From: Kocuria sp.
GTDB lineage: Bacteria; Actinomycetota; Actinomycetes; Actinomycetales; Micrococcaceae
Assembly (NCBI RefSeq): GCF_030530945.1
Contig: NZ_JAUMTZ010000002.1
Location: forward strand, 209,944 to 273,943
Length of the DNA: 64,000 nucleotides
Direction: 5' to 3'
Shown: one piece after another, positions 48,795-57,374 of the stretch
Layout of the letters: each line of letters opens with the position of its first letter
How positions within the stretch are numbered: position 1 is the stretch's first letter
The notes under the pieces: model-generated
Databases searched by the model: none
What the model was told of the DNA's origin: nothing
What the model saw: the letters and a program-made list of their open reading frames with translations, nothing else
Program-made: the position numbers and the translations under genes

Positions 48795-49757
48795 TCAGGA
48801 CCCCGTGTGCTGGTGCGAGACGTTCTGGAGCGGGACGCACTGGTGCGGGGCGGGCCCCCGGTGGCCGCGCGGCGTCGTCGTGCCCCGCCGGTACGACGAC
48901 GTCCGCTCCCGCACCGCGCGCACGGCCCGGGAGACGAGCCACAGCACGAACGAGATGGTCGTGACGTAGGGGCTGATGGGGATGTTCCCGCCCAGGGCCA
49001 GCAGGATCCCGCCCACCATGGCGAGCTCCGCGAAGACCACGGACAGCACCACGGTCCGCGCGGGACTCGCGGTGAGGTTCATGGCCGCCGCCGCGGGGGT
49101 GATGAGCAGCGCGAGCACCAGCAGCGAGCCCACGATCTGCACGGACAGCGCCACGGAGATCCCCAGCAGCACCATGAACAGCAGGGACAGCCCACGCACC
49201 GGCAGCCCCTTGGCGCGGGCCACGAGCGGATCGGTGCTCGCGAACGTGAGGGGTCGCCACACGGCCACGAGGATCACCACCACCACCGCGGAGAGCACCA
49301 CCATGGACGTCAGCTGCAGGGAGGAGACGGACACGATCTGGCCGGTGAGCAGGGAGAACTTGTTGGACGAGCGGCCCTCGTACAGCGAGAGGAAGAGGAT
49401 CCCCAGGCCCAGCCCGAAGGGCATGAGCACGCCCACGAAGGAGTTGCCCTCGCGGGCGCGCAGACCGGTGAAGCCCATCACGATAGCCGCGAGCACGGAG
49501 CCCGCGAGCGAGCCCGTGACCACGTCCGAGCCGACGAGCAGCGCGGCCGCCGCCCCCGCGAAGGAGAGCTCCGCGATGCCGTGCACCGCGAACGCGAGGT
49601 CGCGCATCATCACGAAGGTGCCCACGAGGCCGCCCACGAGACCCAGGACCGCACCCGCCCAGAGGGAGTTGCGCAGCAGGGCCAGCAGCTCTCCGTAGTT
49701 GTCGAAGACGAACACGGAACCCAGGAAAGAGCTCGCGTCCATGACGGGCGTGATCAC
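48795..49757 (-). CDS. znuB: Metal (zinc) ABC transporter permease
   Basis: A 320-aa permease of the ABC-3 (ZnuB/MntB) family with about eight membrane helices; the conserved cytoplasmic coupling region includes AVHGIAELSFAGAAAALLVG and ASTDPLVARAKGLPVRGL. The C-terminal ~35 residues are polar and end in QNVSHQHTGS. The GTG at 49757 overlaps the znuC stop (GTGA); the frame is open far upstream inside znuC. Together with znuA and znuC it forms a complete importer. Confidence 0.92.
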   Translation of the reverse strand: MITPVMDASSFLGSVFVFDNYGELLALLRNSLWAGAVLGLVGGLVGTFVMMRDLAFAVHGIAELSFAGAAAALLVGSDVVTGSLAGSVLAAIVMGFTGLRAREGNSFVGVLMPFGLGLGILFLSLYEGRSSNKFSLLTGQIVSVSSLQLTSMVVLSAVVVVILVAVWRPLTFASTDPLVARAKGLPVRGLSLLFMVLLGISVALSVQIVGSLLVLALLITPAAAAMNLTASPARTVVLSVVFAELAMVGGILLALGGNIPISPYVTTISFVLWLVSRAVRAVRERTSSYRRGTTTPRGHRGPAPHQCVPLQNVSHQHTGS

Positions 49758-50614
49758 GGGACCAGCTCCTCCGGGGACTCGGTGTGGTGGGTGCTGTCGG
49801 GGCTGCCGGCCACGAGGATGCGGCAGTTGCTGCGCAGCACCTCGATCCGGGTGCCGTAGAGCTCGGAGAGCACGTCGGAGCGCAGCACCTCGTCCGGGGT
49901 GCCGATGCGGAACGAGCCGTTGGCCAGGTACAGGATGCGGTCCACGTGCTCGATGATGGGGTTCACGTCGTGCGTCACGAACACCACCGCGCACCCGGTG
50001 CGCTCGCGCTGCTCGTGGACCAGTTCGCTGACCACGTGCTGGTGGTGCAGGTCCAGGGACAGCAGGGCCTCGTCGCACAGCATGACGGTGGGGTCCGCGG
50101 CGAGCGCCTGGGCGATCCGCAGCCGCTGCTGCTCGCCGCCGGAGAGCAGACCCACGGGCGCGTCCGCGTACTCGGCGGCCCCCACCCGGGCCAGCAGCTC
50201 GTCCACGCGCCGGTGCACGCGGCGGGGGTGCAGCCGGACGCCCCAGCGGTGGCCGTCCACGCCCTGGGCCACGAGGTCCCGGGCACGCAGCGGCGTGCGT
50301 GCCGGGAAGCCGCGCTGCTGCGGCACGTACCCCACGTGGGAGGCCGCCGCGCGCGGGCTGGTGCCGTTGACCCTGACCAACCCGCTCGTGAGCTGCTGCA
50401 GCCCCAGCAGCACGCGCAGCAGACTGGTCTTGCCGGTCCCGTTGGAGCCGAGCACCGCGAGGTACTCCCCCGGCACGACCTCCAGGTCCAGCCCGGACCA
50501 CAGGGTGCGGTCCCCGAACGCCAGCTCCGCGTCCTCGAGCCGGATCACGGCCCTCTCCCCGTCACGGGGTCCACGGCCGCGCCGCTCGGCGCCGCCCGTC
50601 ATCGCTGCATCCAT
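49754..50614 (-). CDS. znuC: Metal (zinc) ABC transporter ATPase
   Basis: A 286-aa ATP-binding subunit: Walker A GSNGTGKT (56-63), signature LLSGGEQQRLRIAQAL, Walker B PTVMLCDEAL followed by LSLDLHHQHVV, and switch histidine FVTHDVNP. The Walker B segment reads CDEALLSLD rather than the usual LDEP. It has a ~20-residue charged N-terminal extension and a ~30-residue C-terminal extension. The ATG lies 4 bp after the znuA stop. Confidence 0.92.
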   Translation of the reverse strand: MDAAMTGGAERRGRGPRDGERAVIRLEDAELAFGDRTLWSGLDLEVVPGEYLAVLGSNGTGKTSLLRVLLGLQQLTSGLVRVNGTSPRAAASHVGYVPQQRGFPARTPLRARDLVAQGVDGHRWGVRLHPRRVHRRVDELLARVGAAEYADAPVGLLSGGEQQRLRIAQALAADPTVMLCDEALLSLDLHHQHVVSELVHEQRERTGCAVVFVTHDVNPIIEHVDRILYLANGSFRIGTPDEVLRSDVLSELYGTRIEVLRSNCRILVAGSPDSTHHTESPEELVP

Positions 50615-50618
50615 GTCC

Positions 50619-51593
50619 CTACTTCTTCAGGGCCTCGGCCACGTGCTCCACGTTCCGGGTCATCCACTGCTGGTAGTTCTGGCCGTCCGGCTCGGTCTCG
50701 GTGAACTCCACCACGGGCGTTGCGGAGTCCTCCGCCGTGCTGCGCAGCCGGTCCGTCTGGCCCGTGGAGGTCTGGCTGTTGAGGGCGAGCAGCTTCACGT
50801 GCTCGTCCTTCACCAGGTTCAGGGTCTGCTCCAGGACGGCCGGCGAGGCGTCCGTCTCGGAGTCGATGGCCTCGGTGAACGCCGCCGGGGTGTCGTTGTG
50901 CAGACCGGCGTCCTCCAGAAGATACCCGGGCACGGGCTCCGTGGCCACGTAGCCGCCATCCGCGCCGATGCCCTTGACCTTCTTCTCCAGGGTGTCCAGC
51001 TCGCCCTTCACCCGGGTGGCGTTGTCCGTGTAGTACTGCGCGTTGCCCTGGTCCACGTCCCCGAGCTGCTGGGCGATGCGGTCCACCACCTTGGACATGC
51101 TCTCGACGTCGTACCACACGTGCTCGTTGAAGCTCCCGTGGTCGTGCTGGTGCCCATCGCCGGACTCCGTCGCGTGCTCGTGCTCCGCCGCCGCGTCCTT
51201 GTCCTCCTGGGACTGGAGTCCGGAGACGTCCACGGCGTCCACCACGGGCTGGCCGTCCTTGGCCAGGTCCGTCATGAACTGGTCGTACCCGCCGCCGTTG
51301 CGCACTAGCAGGTCCGCCTTCTCCACGGTCAGCCGGTCCTGGGGCGTGGCCTCGTAGGAGTGGGGGTCCTGGGCCGTGGAGTCGATCACGGGGGTGGCCT
51401 CCACCTTGTCGCCGCCCACCTGGGACGCCAGGTCCGAGTACACATTCGTGGAGGTCACCACGCGGATCTTCTGGTCCCCGCCCGTGGCCCCGCCTTCTCC
51501 CTGGGAGGAGCACCCGGTCAGGGCGAGGGCCACCAGGGCCCCCAGCGCGAGAGCGGTCCTGGCCGCGGGCCGGACGGTGCGTGGTGCGGACAT
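50619..51593 (-). CDS. znuA: Zinc-binding lipoprotein of the ABC importer
   Basis: A 324-aa cluster A-I (ZnuA/TroA) substrate-binding lipoprotein, with lipobox cysteine Cys28 (LALTGCSS). It binds metal with histidines in QDPHSYEATP and FNEHVWYD, and has a His/Asp-rich loop (EHEHATESGDGHQHDHG) typical of zinc rather than manganese carriers. Three ATGs compete; 51593 (MSAPRTVRP) has GAGGGAG 9 nt upstream. The -10 TATGCT lies between two Zur-box-like sequences, indicating zinc-repressed transcription of znuACB. Confidence 0.92.
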   Translation of the reverse strand: MSAPRTVRPAARTALALGALVALALTGCSSQGEGGATGGDQKIRVVTSTNVYSDLASQVGGDKVEATPVIDSTAQDPHSYEATPQDRLTVEKADLLVRNGGGYDQFMTDLAKDGQPVVDAVDVSGLQSQEDKDAAAEHEHATESGDGHQHDHGSFNEHVWYDVESMSKVVDRIAQQLGDVDQGNAQYYTDNATRVKGELDTLEKKVKGIGADGGYVATEPVPGYLLEDAGLHNDTPAAFTEAIDSETDASPAVLEQTLNLVKDEHVKLLALNSQTSTGQTDRLRSTAEDSATPVVEFTETEPDGQNYQQWMTRNVEHVAEALKK

Positions 51594-51631
51594 GGGCGTC
51601 ATCTCCCTCTCGGACTCCCGGCGCCTGCCGA

Positions 51632-51646
51632 TGAGAATCAGTGTCA
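51632..51646. promoter_or_regulatory. Zur-box-like operator 1 (znuA leader)
   Basis: TGAGAATCAGTGTCA is an imperfect 7-1-7 inverted repeat close to the TGA(A/G)AATNNTTNTCA pattern of actinobacterial Zur boxes. It lies just downstream of the predicted znuA transcription start. Confidence 0.5.
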
Positions 51647-51660
51647 TGTTAACGGGCGTG

Positions 51661-51666
51661 AGCATA
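51661..51666 (-). promoter_or_regulatory. Candidate -10 box of znuA
   Basis: TATGCT on the minus strand, ~68 nt before the chosen ATG and positioned between the two operator-like elements. No good -35 is visible. Confidence 0.45.
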
Positions 51667-51667
51667 T

Positions 51668-51682
51668 CACGAACGATTCTCA
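51668..51682. promoter_or_regulatory. Zur-box-like operator 2 (znuA promoter)
   Basis: CACGAACGATTCTCA; its reverse complement starts with the same octamer TGAGAATC as operator 1. It occupies the spacer between -35 and -10, a classic repressor position. Confidence 0.5.
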
Positions 51683-51719
51683 TGTAGCGGCGGGATGAGA
51701 ACGCCCCACGGCCGCCCCG

Positions 51720-53177
51720 TCAGGACCAGGACTCGGAGCGGGGCCTGCCCTCGTCGTAGCCGGAGGCGGACTGGATGCCCACCACCGCGCGGGGGGCGAA
51801 CTGCGGCAGGGACGTGGCACCCGCGTAGGTCATGGAGCTGCGCACTCCGGAGGTGATGTGGTCCAGCAGGTCCTCCACCCCCGGGCGCCTCGGGTCCAGG
51901 TACATGGTGGAGTTGGAGATCCCCTCCTCGAACAGCGCCTTGCGCGCGCGGGAGAAGCGGTCCTCACCCAGGGTGCGGTGGCGCACGGCGCGCGCCGAGG
52001 CCATCCCGAAGGACTCCTTGTAGGCGCGCCCGTTCGCGTCCACGTTCAGCTCACCCGGCCCCTCGTGGGTGCCCGCGAACCAGGAACCCACCATCACCTG
52101 GCTCGCACCGGCGGCCAGGGCGAGGGCGACGTCGCGCGGGTGCTTCACGCCCCCGTCGGCCCACACGTGGGCCCCCAGGTCCGCGGCGGCCTCGGCGCAC
52201 TCCACGACCGCCGAGAACTGCGGGCGACCCACCGCCGTCATCATCCGCGTGGTGCACATGGCCCCGGGGCCCACCCCGACCTTGACGATGTCCGCGCCCG
52301 CGGAGACGAGGTCGCGCACGCCGTCGGCCGTGACCACGTTTCCAGCGACCACCGGCACCCCGGGATCCAGCGAGCGCACCGCGGCCACGGCGTCCATGGC
52401 CTTGACCTGGTGGCCGTGGGCGGTGTCCACCACCAGCACGTCCACCCCCGCGTCCAGGAGCCGGGCCGCCTTGCCCGCGACGTCCCCGTTGATGCCCACG
52501 GCGGCTCCCACCCGCAGCCTGCCCCGGGCGTCCAGGGCGGGCGTGTAGATGGTGGAGCGCACGAGCCCTTGGCGCGTGACGATCCCCGCCACGGTCTGCC
52601 CGTCCAGGACGGGCGCCGAGCCCACCCGCGCGTCGGAGAGGGCCTCGTAGGCCGCGCGCAGGGTCTCCGGTTCCGAGGTCCCGGAGAACTCGGACACCTG
52701 GAACCGCGGACCGTCGGTCCGGGCCAGGTCCCCCAGCTGGGTGAAGCGGTCCACGTCCCGGCAGTCGGCGTCCAGGACCATGCCCGCGAAGCGTCCGCCC
52801 TCGTCCACCACGACCACCACACCGTGGGCCCGCTTGTGCATGATGCCCAGGGCGTCCTGCACGGTGTCGTCGACGCGCAGCACCACCGGGGTCTCGTAGC
52901 GCGGTGAACGGTCCTTGACCCAGGCCGTCACCTCCTCGATCACGTCCAGGGGGATGTCCTGCGGCAGGATCCCCAGCCCACCGCGCCGGGCCATGGTCTC
53001 CACCATCCGCCGCCCCGTCACCGCGGTCATGTTCGCGGCCACGAGCGGAATGGTGGCCCCGGTGCCGTCGTCGGGCGAGAGGTCCGCGTCGAAGCGCGAG
53101 GTCACCCGGGACATGGAGGGAACCAGGAAGACGTCGTTGTAGGTCAGGTCCGTGGTAGGAGTCGTCAGGAAGCGCAC
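51720..53177 (-). CDS. guaB1: GuaB1-family IMP dehydrogenase-related protein (probable GMP reductase)
   Basis: A 485-aa IMPDH/GMPR-fold protein with two CBS domains inserted in the barrel (~95-210; VLRVDDTVQDALGIMHKRAHGVVVV and ALSDARVGSAPVLDGQTVAGIVTRQGL). Catalytic loop GVGPGAMCTTRMMTAVG contains the active-site cysteine; DTAHGHQVK, GNVVTADGV and ADGGVKHPRDVALALAAGA are the other barrel motifs. The mycobacterial GuaB1 has been shown to be a GMP reductase, so purine recycling from GMP to IMP is the likely role. GTG at 53177 (VRFLTTPTTDLTYNDVF) rather than 53183: TAGACT lies 8 nt before it and other members begin MRFL. Confidence 0.9.
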   Translation of the reverse strand: MRFLTTPTTDLTYNDVFLVPSMSRVTSRFDADLSPDDGTGATIPLVAANMTAVTGRRMVETMARRGGLGILPQDIPLDVIEEVTAWVKDRSPRYETPVVLRVDDTVQDALGIMHKRAHGVVVVVDEGGRFAGMVLDADCRDVDRFTQLGDLARTDGPRFQVSEFSGTSEPETLRAAYEALSDARVGSAPVLDGQTVAGIVTRQGLVRSTIYTPALDARGRLRVGAAVGINGDVAGKAARLLDAGVDVLVVDTAHGHQVKAMDAVAAVRSLDPGVPVVAGNVVTADGVRDLVSAGADIVKVGVGPGAMCTTRMMTAVGRPQFSAVVECAEAAADLGAHVWADGGVKHPRDVALALAAGASQVMVGSWFAGTHEGPGELNVDANGRAYKESFGMASARAVRHRTLGEDRFSRARKALFEEGISNSTMYLDPRRPGVEDLLDHITSGVRSSMTYAGATSLPQFAPRAVVGIQSASGYDEGRPRSESWS

Positions 53178-53185
53178 GAGCACGG

Positions 53186-53191
53186 AGTCTA
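53186..53191 (-). promoter_or_regulatory. Candidate leaderless -10 box of guaB1
   Basis: TAGACT on the minus strand, 8 nt before the GTG at 53177 and only 2 nt before the alternative GTG at 53183. Confidence 0.5.
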
Positions 53192-53265
53192 CGGGGTGGG
53201 CGCCCGGCCATGACGGGCACCGTGCCCCGCGGGCGTGATAGGTGGCACGCGTCCGGCCGCCTCAC

Positions 53266-53327
53266 TAGACTGCGGACTCGGGACGGCTTCGCCCATGAAG
53301 CCCGCACGCGACTCCCCTCGGTAGGAT
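53266..53327 (+). promoter_or_regulatory. Candidate promoter region of kgd
   Basis: Two TANNNT hexamers, TAGACT (53266-53271) and TAGGAT (53322-53327), lie 136 and 80 nt before the kgd GTG. Both would give leadered transcripts. The -35 regions are poorly conserved. Confidence 0.35.
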
Positions 53328-53406
53328 CCGGAGGAGTCGGACAGGGGCCGCGAGGACCAGCTCGCCACCCGGGACACCAAGCACACACGGAAGAGGCGTA
53401 TCACTC

Positions 53407-56400
53407 GTGCCAGACCAGCCGCATCACCTTATCCCCGAAGAATTTGCCGGCAACGAATGGCTCGTGGACGAGCTCTACGACAAATACCGGGCGGACAAGA
53501 ACTCGGTGGACAAGAAGTGGTGGCCCATCTTCGAGCAGATGGACGGCGAGGGCAGGACCTCGGCACCCGCCTCCGCACCCTCCCGTCCGGCGGCCCCGCG
53601 CGGCACGTCCACCTCGAGCACCCCCACTCCCGGCGCTCCCGCCGCCACCCCGGCGGCGAAGCCGGGTGCCGCCACGCCCGAGCGCGCGGCGTCGCCCGCT
53701 CCGGCCACCGCCGGCTCGAAGGCGAAGGGACGCCCCGAGGGCGTGGACAGTGAGAGCGAGAGCAACGAGGGCACCGGCACCAAGCGCCCCATCAGGGCGC
53801 AGCCCGAGGACCGCAAGAACGACGAGTCCCCCGCGCAGGAGGAGCCCGCCCAGGACACCGTGGTCAAGCTGCGCGGTCCCGCGAAGGCCGTGGCCGCCAA
53901 CATGGACGCCTCCCTCAGTGTGCCCACCGCCACCACCGTGCGAGCAGTGCCGGCCAAGCTGCTGATCGACAACCGGCTGGTCATCAACTCCCACCTGGCC
54001 CGCAACCGCGGCGGCAAGGTCTCCTTCACCCACCTGGTGGGCTACGCGGTGATCCGGGCGCTGTCCAACTTCCCGTCCATGAACGTCATCTACGACGAGC
54101 CGGACGGCAAGCCCGCAGCGGTGCACCCGGCGCACGTGAACTTCGGGATCGCCATCGACATCCCCAACAAGGACGGTTCGCGCAACCTGGTGGTGCCCAA
54201 CATCAAGGGCGCCGAGACCATGTCCTTCCAGGAGTTCTGGACCGCCTACGAGGACATCGTCAAGCGCGGGCGCAACGGCGCCCTGACCATGGAGGACTAC
54301 GCCGGCACCACGGTCTCGCTGACCAACCCCGGTGGCATCGGCACCGTGCACTCCGTCCCGCGGCTGTCCAAGGGCCAGGCCTGCATCATCGGCGTGGGCG
54401 CACTGGACTACCCCGCGGAGTACAAGGGCGCCTCGCCCCGCACCATTGCCCGCAACGCCGTCTCCAAGGTCATCACCCTCACCTCCACCTACGACCACCG
54501 CGTGATCCAGGGTGCGGGCTCCGGCGAGTTCCTGAAGCTCGTGGAGCACTACCTGCTGGGCGGGGACGACTTCTACGACCGCATCTTCGAGGCCCTGCGC
54601 ATCCCCTACGAGCCCGTGCGCTGGGCCGTGGACAACCAGGTCAACCCCGAGATCCAGGTCAACAAGGTCGCCCGGATCCAGCAGCTGATCCACTCCTACC
54701 GCGTGCGCGGGCACCTCATGGCGGACACCAACCCGCTCGAGTACGTGATGCGCAAGCACCCGGACCTAGACATCCGCACCTACGGGCTCACGCTGTGGGA
54801 CCTGGACCGCGAGTGGCCCACCGGAGGCTTCGGCGGGGAGGACCTGCTGACCCTGCGCACCATTCTGGGCCGGCTCCGGGACGCCTACTGCCGCACGGTG
54901 GGCGTGGAGTACATGCACATCCAGGAGCCCGAGCAGCGCGAGTGGTTCCAAGCCAAGCTGGAGCAGGACTACCAGAAGCCCGCCCGCGAGGAGCAGTTCC
55001 ACATCCTGGAGCGGCTCAACGCCGCGGAGGCCTTCGAGACCTTCCTGCAGACCAAGTACGTGGGCCAGAAGCGCTTCTCCCTGGAGGGCGGGGAGTCCCT
55101 GATCCCGCTGCTGGACGCCATCATCTCCGACGCCGCGGACGCCTCCCTGGCCGGGGTGGGCATCGCCATGGCCCACCGCGGGCGCCTCAACGTGCTCACC
55201 AACATCGCGGGCAAGTCCTACGCCCAGGTGTTCCGCGAGTTCGAGGGCAGCCAGGACCCGCGGGCCTCCGAGGGCTCCGGGGACGTGAAGTACCACCTGG
55301 GCACCGAGGGCGTGTTCACCTCGGACAACGGCAACGAGACCCAGGTCTACCTCGCCGCGAACCCCTCCCACCTGGAGGCCGCGGACCCCGTGATCGAGGG
55401 CATCGCCCGCGCCAAGACCGACGTGCTCGGCGCCGGGCCCGAGGGCAACGGCGAGTTCCCCGTGCTGCCCATCCAGGTCCACGGCGACGCCGCCATGGCC
55501 GGGCAGGGCATCGTGTACGAGGTCATGCAGATGTCCGGGCTGGAGGGCTACACCGTGGGCGGGACCATCCACGTGGTGGTCAACAACCAGGTGGGCTTCA
55601 CCACGGCGCCCTCCGCGGGACGCACCTCCACCTACTCCACGGACGTGGCCCGCACGGTGCAGGCGCCGATCTTCCACGTGAACGCGGACGACCCCGAGGC
55701 GGTGGCCCGCGTGGCGCAGCTCGCCTTCGAGTACCGCCAGCGCTTCCACCACGACGTCGTGATCGACCTCGTGTGCTACCGCCGGCGCGGCCACAACGAG
55801 GGCGACGACCCCTCGATGACCCAGCCGCTGATGTACTCCCTGATCGACGGCAAGCGCTCCACGCGCAAGGTCTACACCGAGAACCTCGTGGGCCGCGGCG
55901 ACATCACCCAGGAGGAGGCGGACCGCGCGCTGAAGGACTACCAGGAGCGCCTGGAGCGGGTCTTCGCGGAGACCCACGAGGCCCAGAACTCCACGGTTCC
56001 GCTGGTCACCGGCGACGCCGCCGCGATCGCGAACATCGAGCGCCCCTCCGCCCAGCAGGCGGACTCCGGGGTCTCGGTGCCCAAGACCACGGCCATCTCT
56101 TCGGAGACCGCCCAGCGCATCGGCGACGTCTACGTGGAGCAGCCCGAGGGTTTCACCATGCACCGCAAGCTGGAGAAGCTCGCGCAGAAGCGCCGTGACA
56201 TGACCCGTGAGGGCGGCATCGACTGGGGCATGGGCGAGCTCATGGCCTTCGGCTCGCTGCTGATGGACGGGGTGCCGGTGCGCATGTCCGGCCAGGACGT
56301 GCGCCGAGGCACCTTCACCCAGCGCCACGCGGTGTTCTTCGACGCCGAGAACGGCGCCGAGTGGACCCCGCTGAACTACCTCTCCGCGGACCAGGCGCGG

Positions 56401-57243
56401 TTCTCGATCTACAACAGCCTGCTCTCCGAGTACGGCGTGGTGGGCTTCGAGTACGGCTACTCCGTGGAGCGTCCCGAGGCGCTGACCGTGTGGGAGGCGC
56501 AGTTCGGCGACTTCACCAACGGGGCACAGACCATCGTGGACGAGTTCATCTCCTCCGCGGAGCAGAAGTGGGGCCAGCGCTCCAACCTGGTGATGCTGCT
56601 GCCCCACGGCTTCGAGGGACAGGGCCCGGACCACTCCTCCGCGCGCATCGAGCGCTTCCTCGCGCTGTGCGCGGAGAAGAACATGATCGTGGCCCAGCCC
56701 TCCACCCCCGCGAACCACTTCCACCTGCTGCGGCGCCAGGCATACTCCCGCCCGCGGCGGCCGCTGATCGTGGCCACGCCCAAGCAGCTGCTGCGCCTGA
56801 AGGCCGCCGCCTCCCCCGTGGAGGACTTCACGCACGGCAACTTCCAGCCGGTGATCCCGGACGTGGCCGGGCTCGACGACTCCAAGGTCACGGACGTGAT
56901 CCTGGTGTCCGGGCGCCTGTACTACGACCTCGAGTCGCAGCGGAAGAAGTCCGACGACCACTCCACCGCCATCGTGCGCGTGGAGCAGCTCTACCCGCTG
57001 CCCGCGGACGAGATCAAGGAGCAGCTGGACCGGTACCCGGACGCCCGCATCCTGTGGGCCCAGGACGAGCCGGCCAACCAGGGCGCGTGGCCGTTCATGG
57101 CCGTGAACCTGGTGCCGCAGCTGGACCGCCCGGTCACCCTGGCCTCCCGTCCGGCGTCCGCCTCCCCCGCCAACGGCTCGGCCAAGCGCCACGCCGCGGA
57201 GCTGGAGACGCTCGTGCAGCAGGCGTTCGACCGCGGGGAGTGA
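53407..57243 (+). CDS. kgd: Multifunctional 2-oxoglutarate decarboxylase/dehydrogenase E1-E2 fusion
   Basis: The actinobacterial KGD/OdhA protein, 1278 aa, which feeds 2-oxoglutarate into the TCA cycle. Layout: short E1-type N-terminal helix (FAGNEWLVDELYDKYRADKNSVDKKWW), a Pro/Ala linker (~50-155), an E2 succinyltransferase-like domain (~160-395) with active-site TYDHRVIQGAGSGEF, and the TPP-dependent E1 domain (~400-1278) with GMAHRGRLNVL-type motif (GIAMAHRGRLNVL), HVNADDPEAVARV and CYRRRGHNEGDDPSMTQP. The E2 part lacks a lipoyl domain, as in relatives, so lipoate is supplied by another protein. GTG start. By family knowledge it is inhibited by the FHA protein OdhI/GarA, which is not in this window. 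Confidence 0.96.
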   Translation: MPDQPHHLIPEEFAGNEWLVDELYDKYRADKNSVDKKWWPIFEQMDGEGRTSAPASAPSRPAAPRGTSTSSTPTPGAPAATPAAKPGAATPERAASPAPATAGSKAKGRPEGVDSESESNEGTGTKRPIRAQPEDRKNDESPAQEEPAQDTVVKLRGPAKAVAANMDASLSVPTATTVRAVPAKLLIDNRLVINSHLARNRGGKVSFTHLVGYAVIRALSNFPSMNVIYDEPDGKPAAVHPAHVNFGIAIDIPNKDGSRNLVVPNIKGAETMSFQEFWTAYEDIVKRGRNGALTMEDYAGTTVSLTNPGGIGTVHSVPRLSKGQACIIGVGALDYPAEYKGASPRTIARNAVSKVITLTSTYDHRVIQGAGSGEFLKLVEHYLLGGDDFYDRIFEALRIPYEPVRWAVDNQVNPEIQVNKVARIQQLIHSYRVRGHLMADTNPLEYVMRKHPDLDIRTYGLTLWDLDREWPTGGFGGEDLLTLRTILGRLRDAYCRTVGVEYMHIQEPEQREWFQAKLEQDYQKPAREEQFHILERLNAAEAFETFLQTKYVGQKRFSLEGGESLIPLLDAIISDAADASLAGVGIAMAHRGRLNVLTNIAGKSYAQVFREFEGSQDPRASEGSGDVKYHLGTEGVFTSDNGNETQVYLAANPSHLEAADPVIEGIARAKTDVLGAGPEGNGEFPVLPIQVHGDAAMAGQGIVYEVMQMSGLEGYTVGGTIHVVVNNQVGFTTAPSAGRTSTYSTDVARTVQAPIFHVNADDPEAVARVAQLAFEYRQRFHHDVVIDLVCYRRRGHNEGDDPSMTQPLMYSLIDGKRSTRKVYTENLVGRGDITQEEADRALKDYQERLERVFAETHEAQNSTVPLVTGDAAAIANIERPSAQQADSGVSVPKTTAISSETAQRIGDVYVEQPEGFTMHRKLEKLAQKRRDMTREGGIDWGMGELMAFGSLLMDGVPVRMSGQDVRRGTFTQRHAVFFDAENGAEWTPLNYLSADQARFSIYNSLLSEYGVVGFEYGYSVERPEALTVWEAQFGDFTNGAQTIVDEFISSAEQKWGQRSNLVMLLPHGFEGQGPDHSSARIERFLALCAEKNMIVAQPSTPANHFHLLRRQAYSRPRRPLIVATPKQLLRLKAAASPVEDFTHGNFQPVIPDVAGLDDSKVTDVILVSGRLYYDLESQRKKSDDHSTAIVRVEQLYPLPADEIKEQLDRYPDARILWAQDEPANQGAWPFMAVNLVPQLDRPVTLASRPASASPANGSAKRHAAELETLVQQAFDRGE

Positions 57244-57249
57244 TCCCGA

Positions 57250-57286
57250 GGAGGGTGCCCGCCGTCCCCCTCGGCGGGCACCCTCC
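57250..57286 (+). terminator. Terminator hairpin 1 after kgd
   Basis: A 15-bp perfect stem GGAGGGTGCCCGCCG/CGGCGGGCACCCTCC with a 7-nt loop, starting 7 nt after the kgd stop. No T-tract. Confidence 0.75.
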
Positions 57287-57313
57287 CCCGGCCACCACGG
57301 TCGGACCCGATCT

Positions 57314-57345
57314 GCCAGGGGGCCGTCCCGCGACGGCCCCCTGGC
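57314..57345 (+). terminator. Terminator hairpin 2 after kgd
   Basis: A second, 14-bp perfect stem GCCAGGGGGCCGTC/GACGGCCCCCTGGC with a 4-nt loop, 27 nt after the first and 30 nt before the next gene. Confidence 0.65.
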
Positions 57346-57374
57346 CTCATGAGCGAGACGAAGGATGTAAAAGA

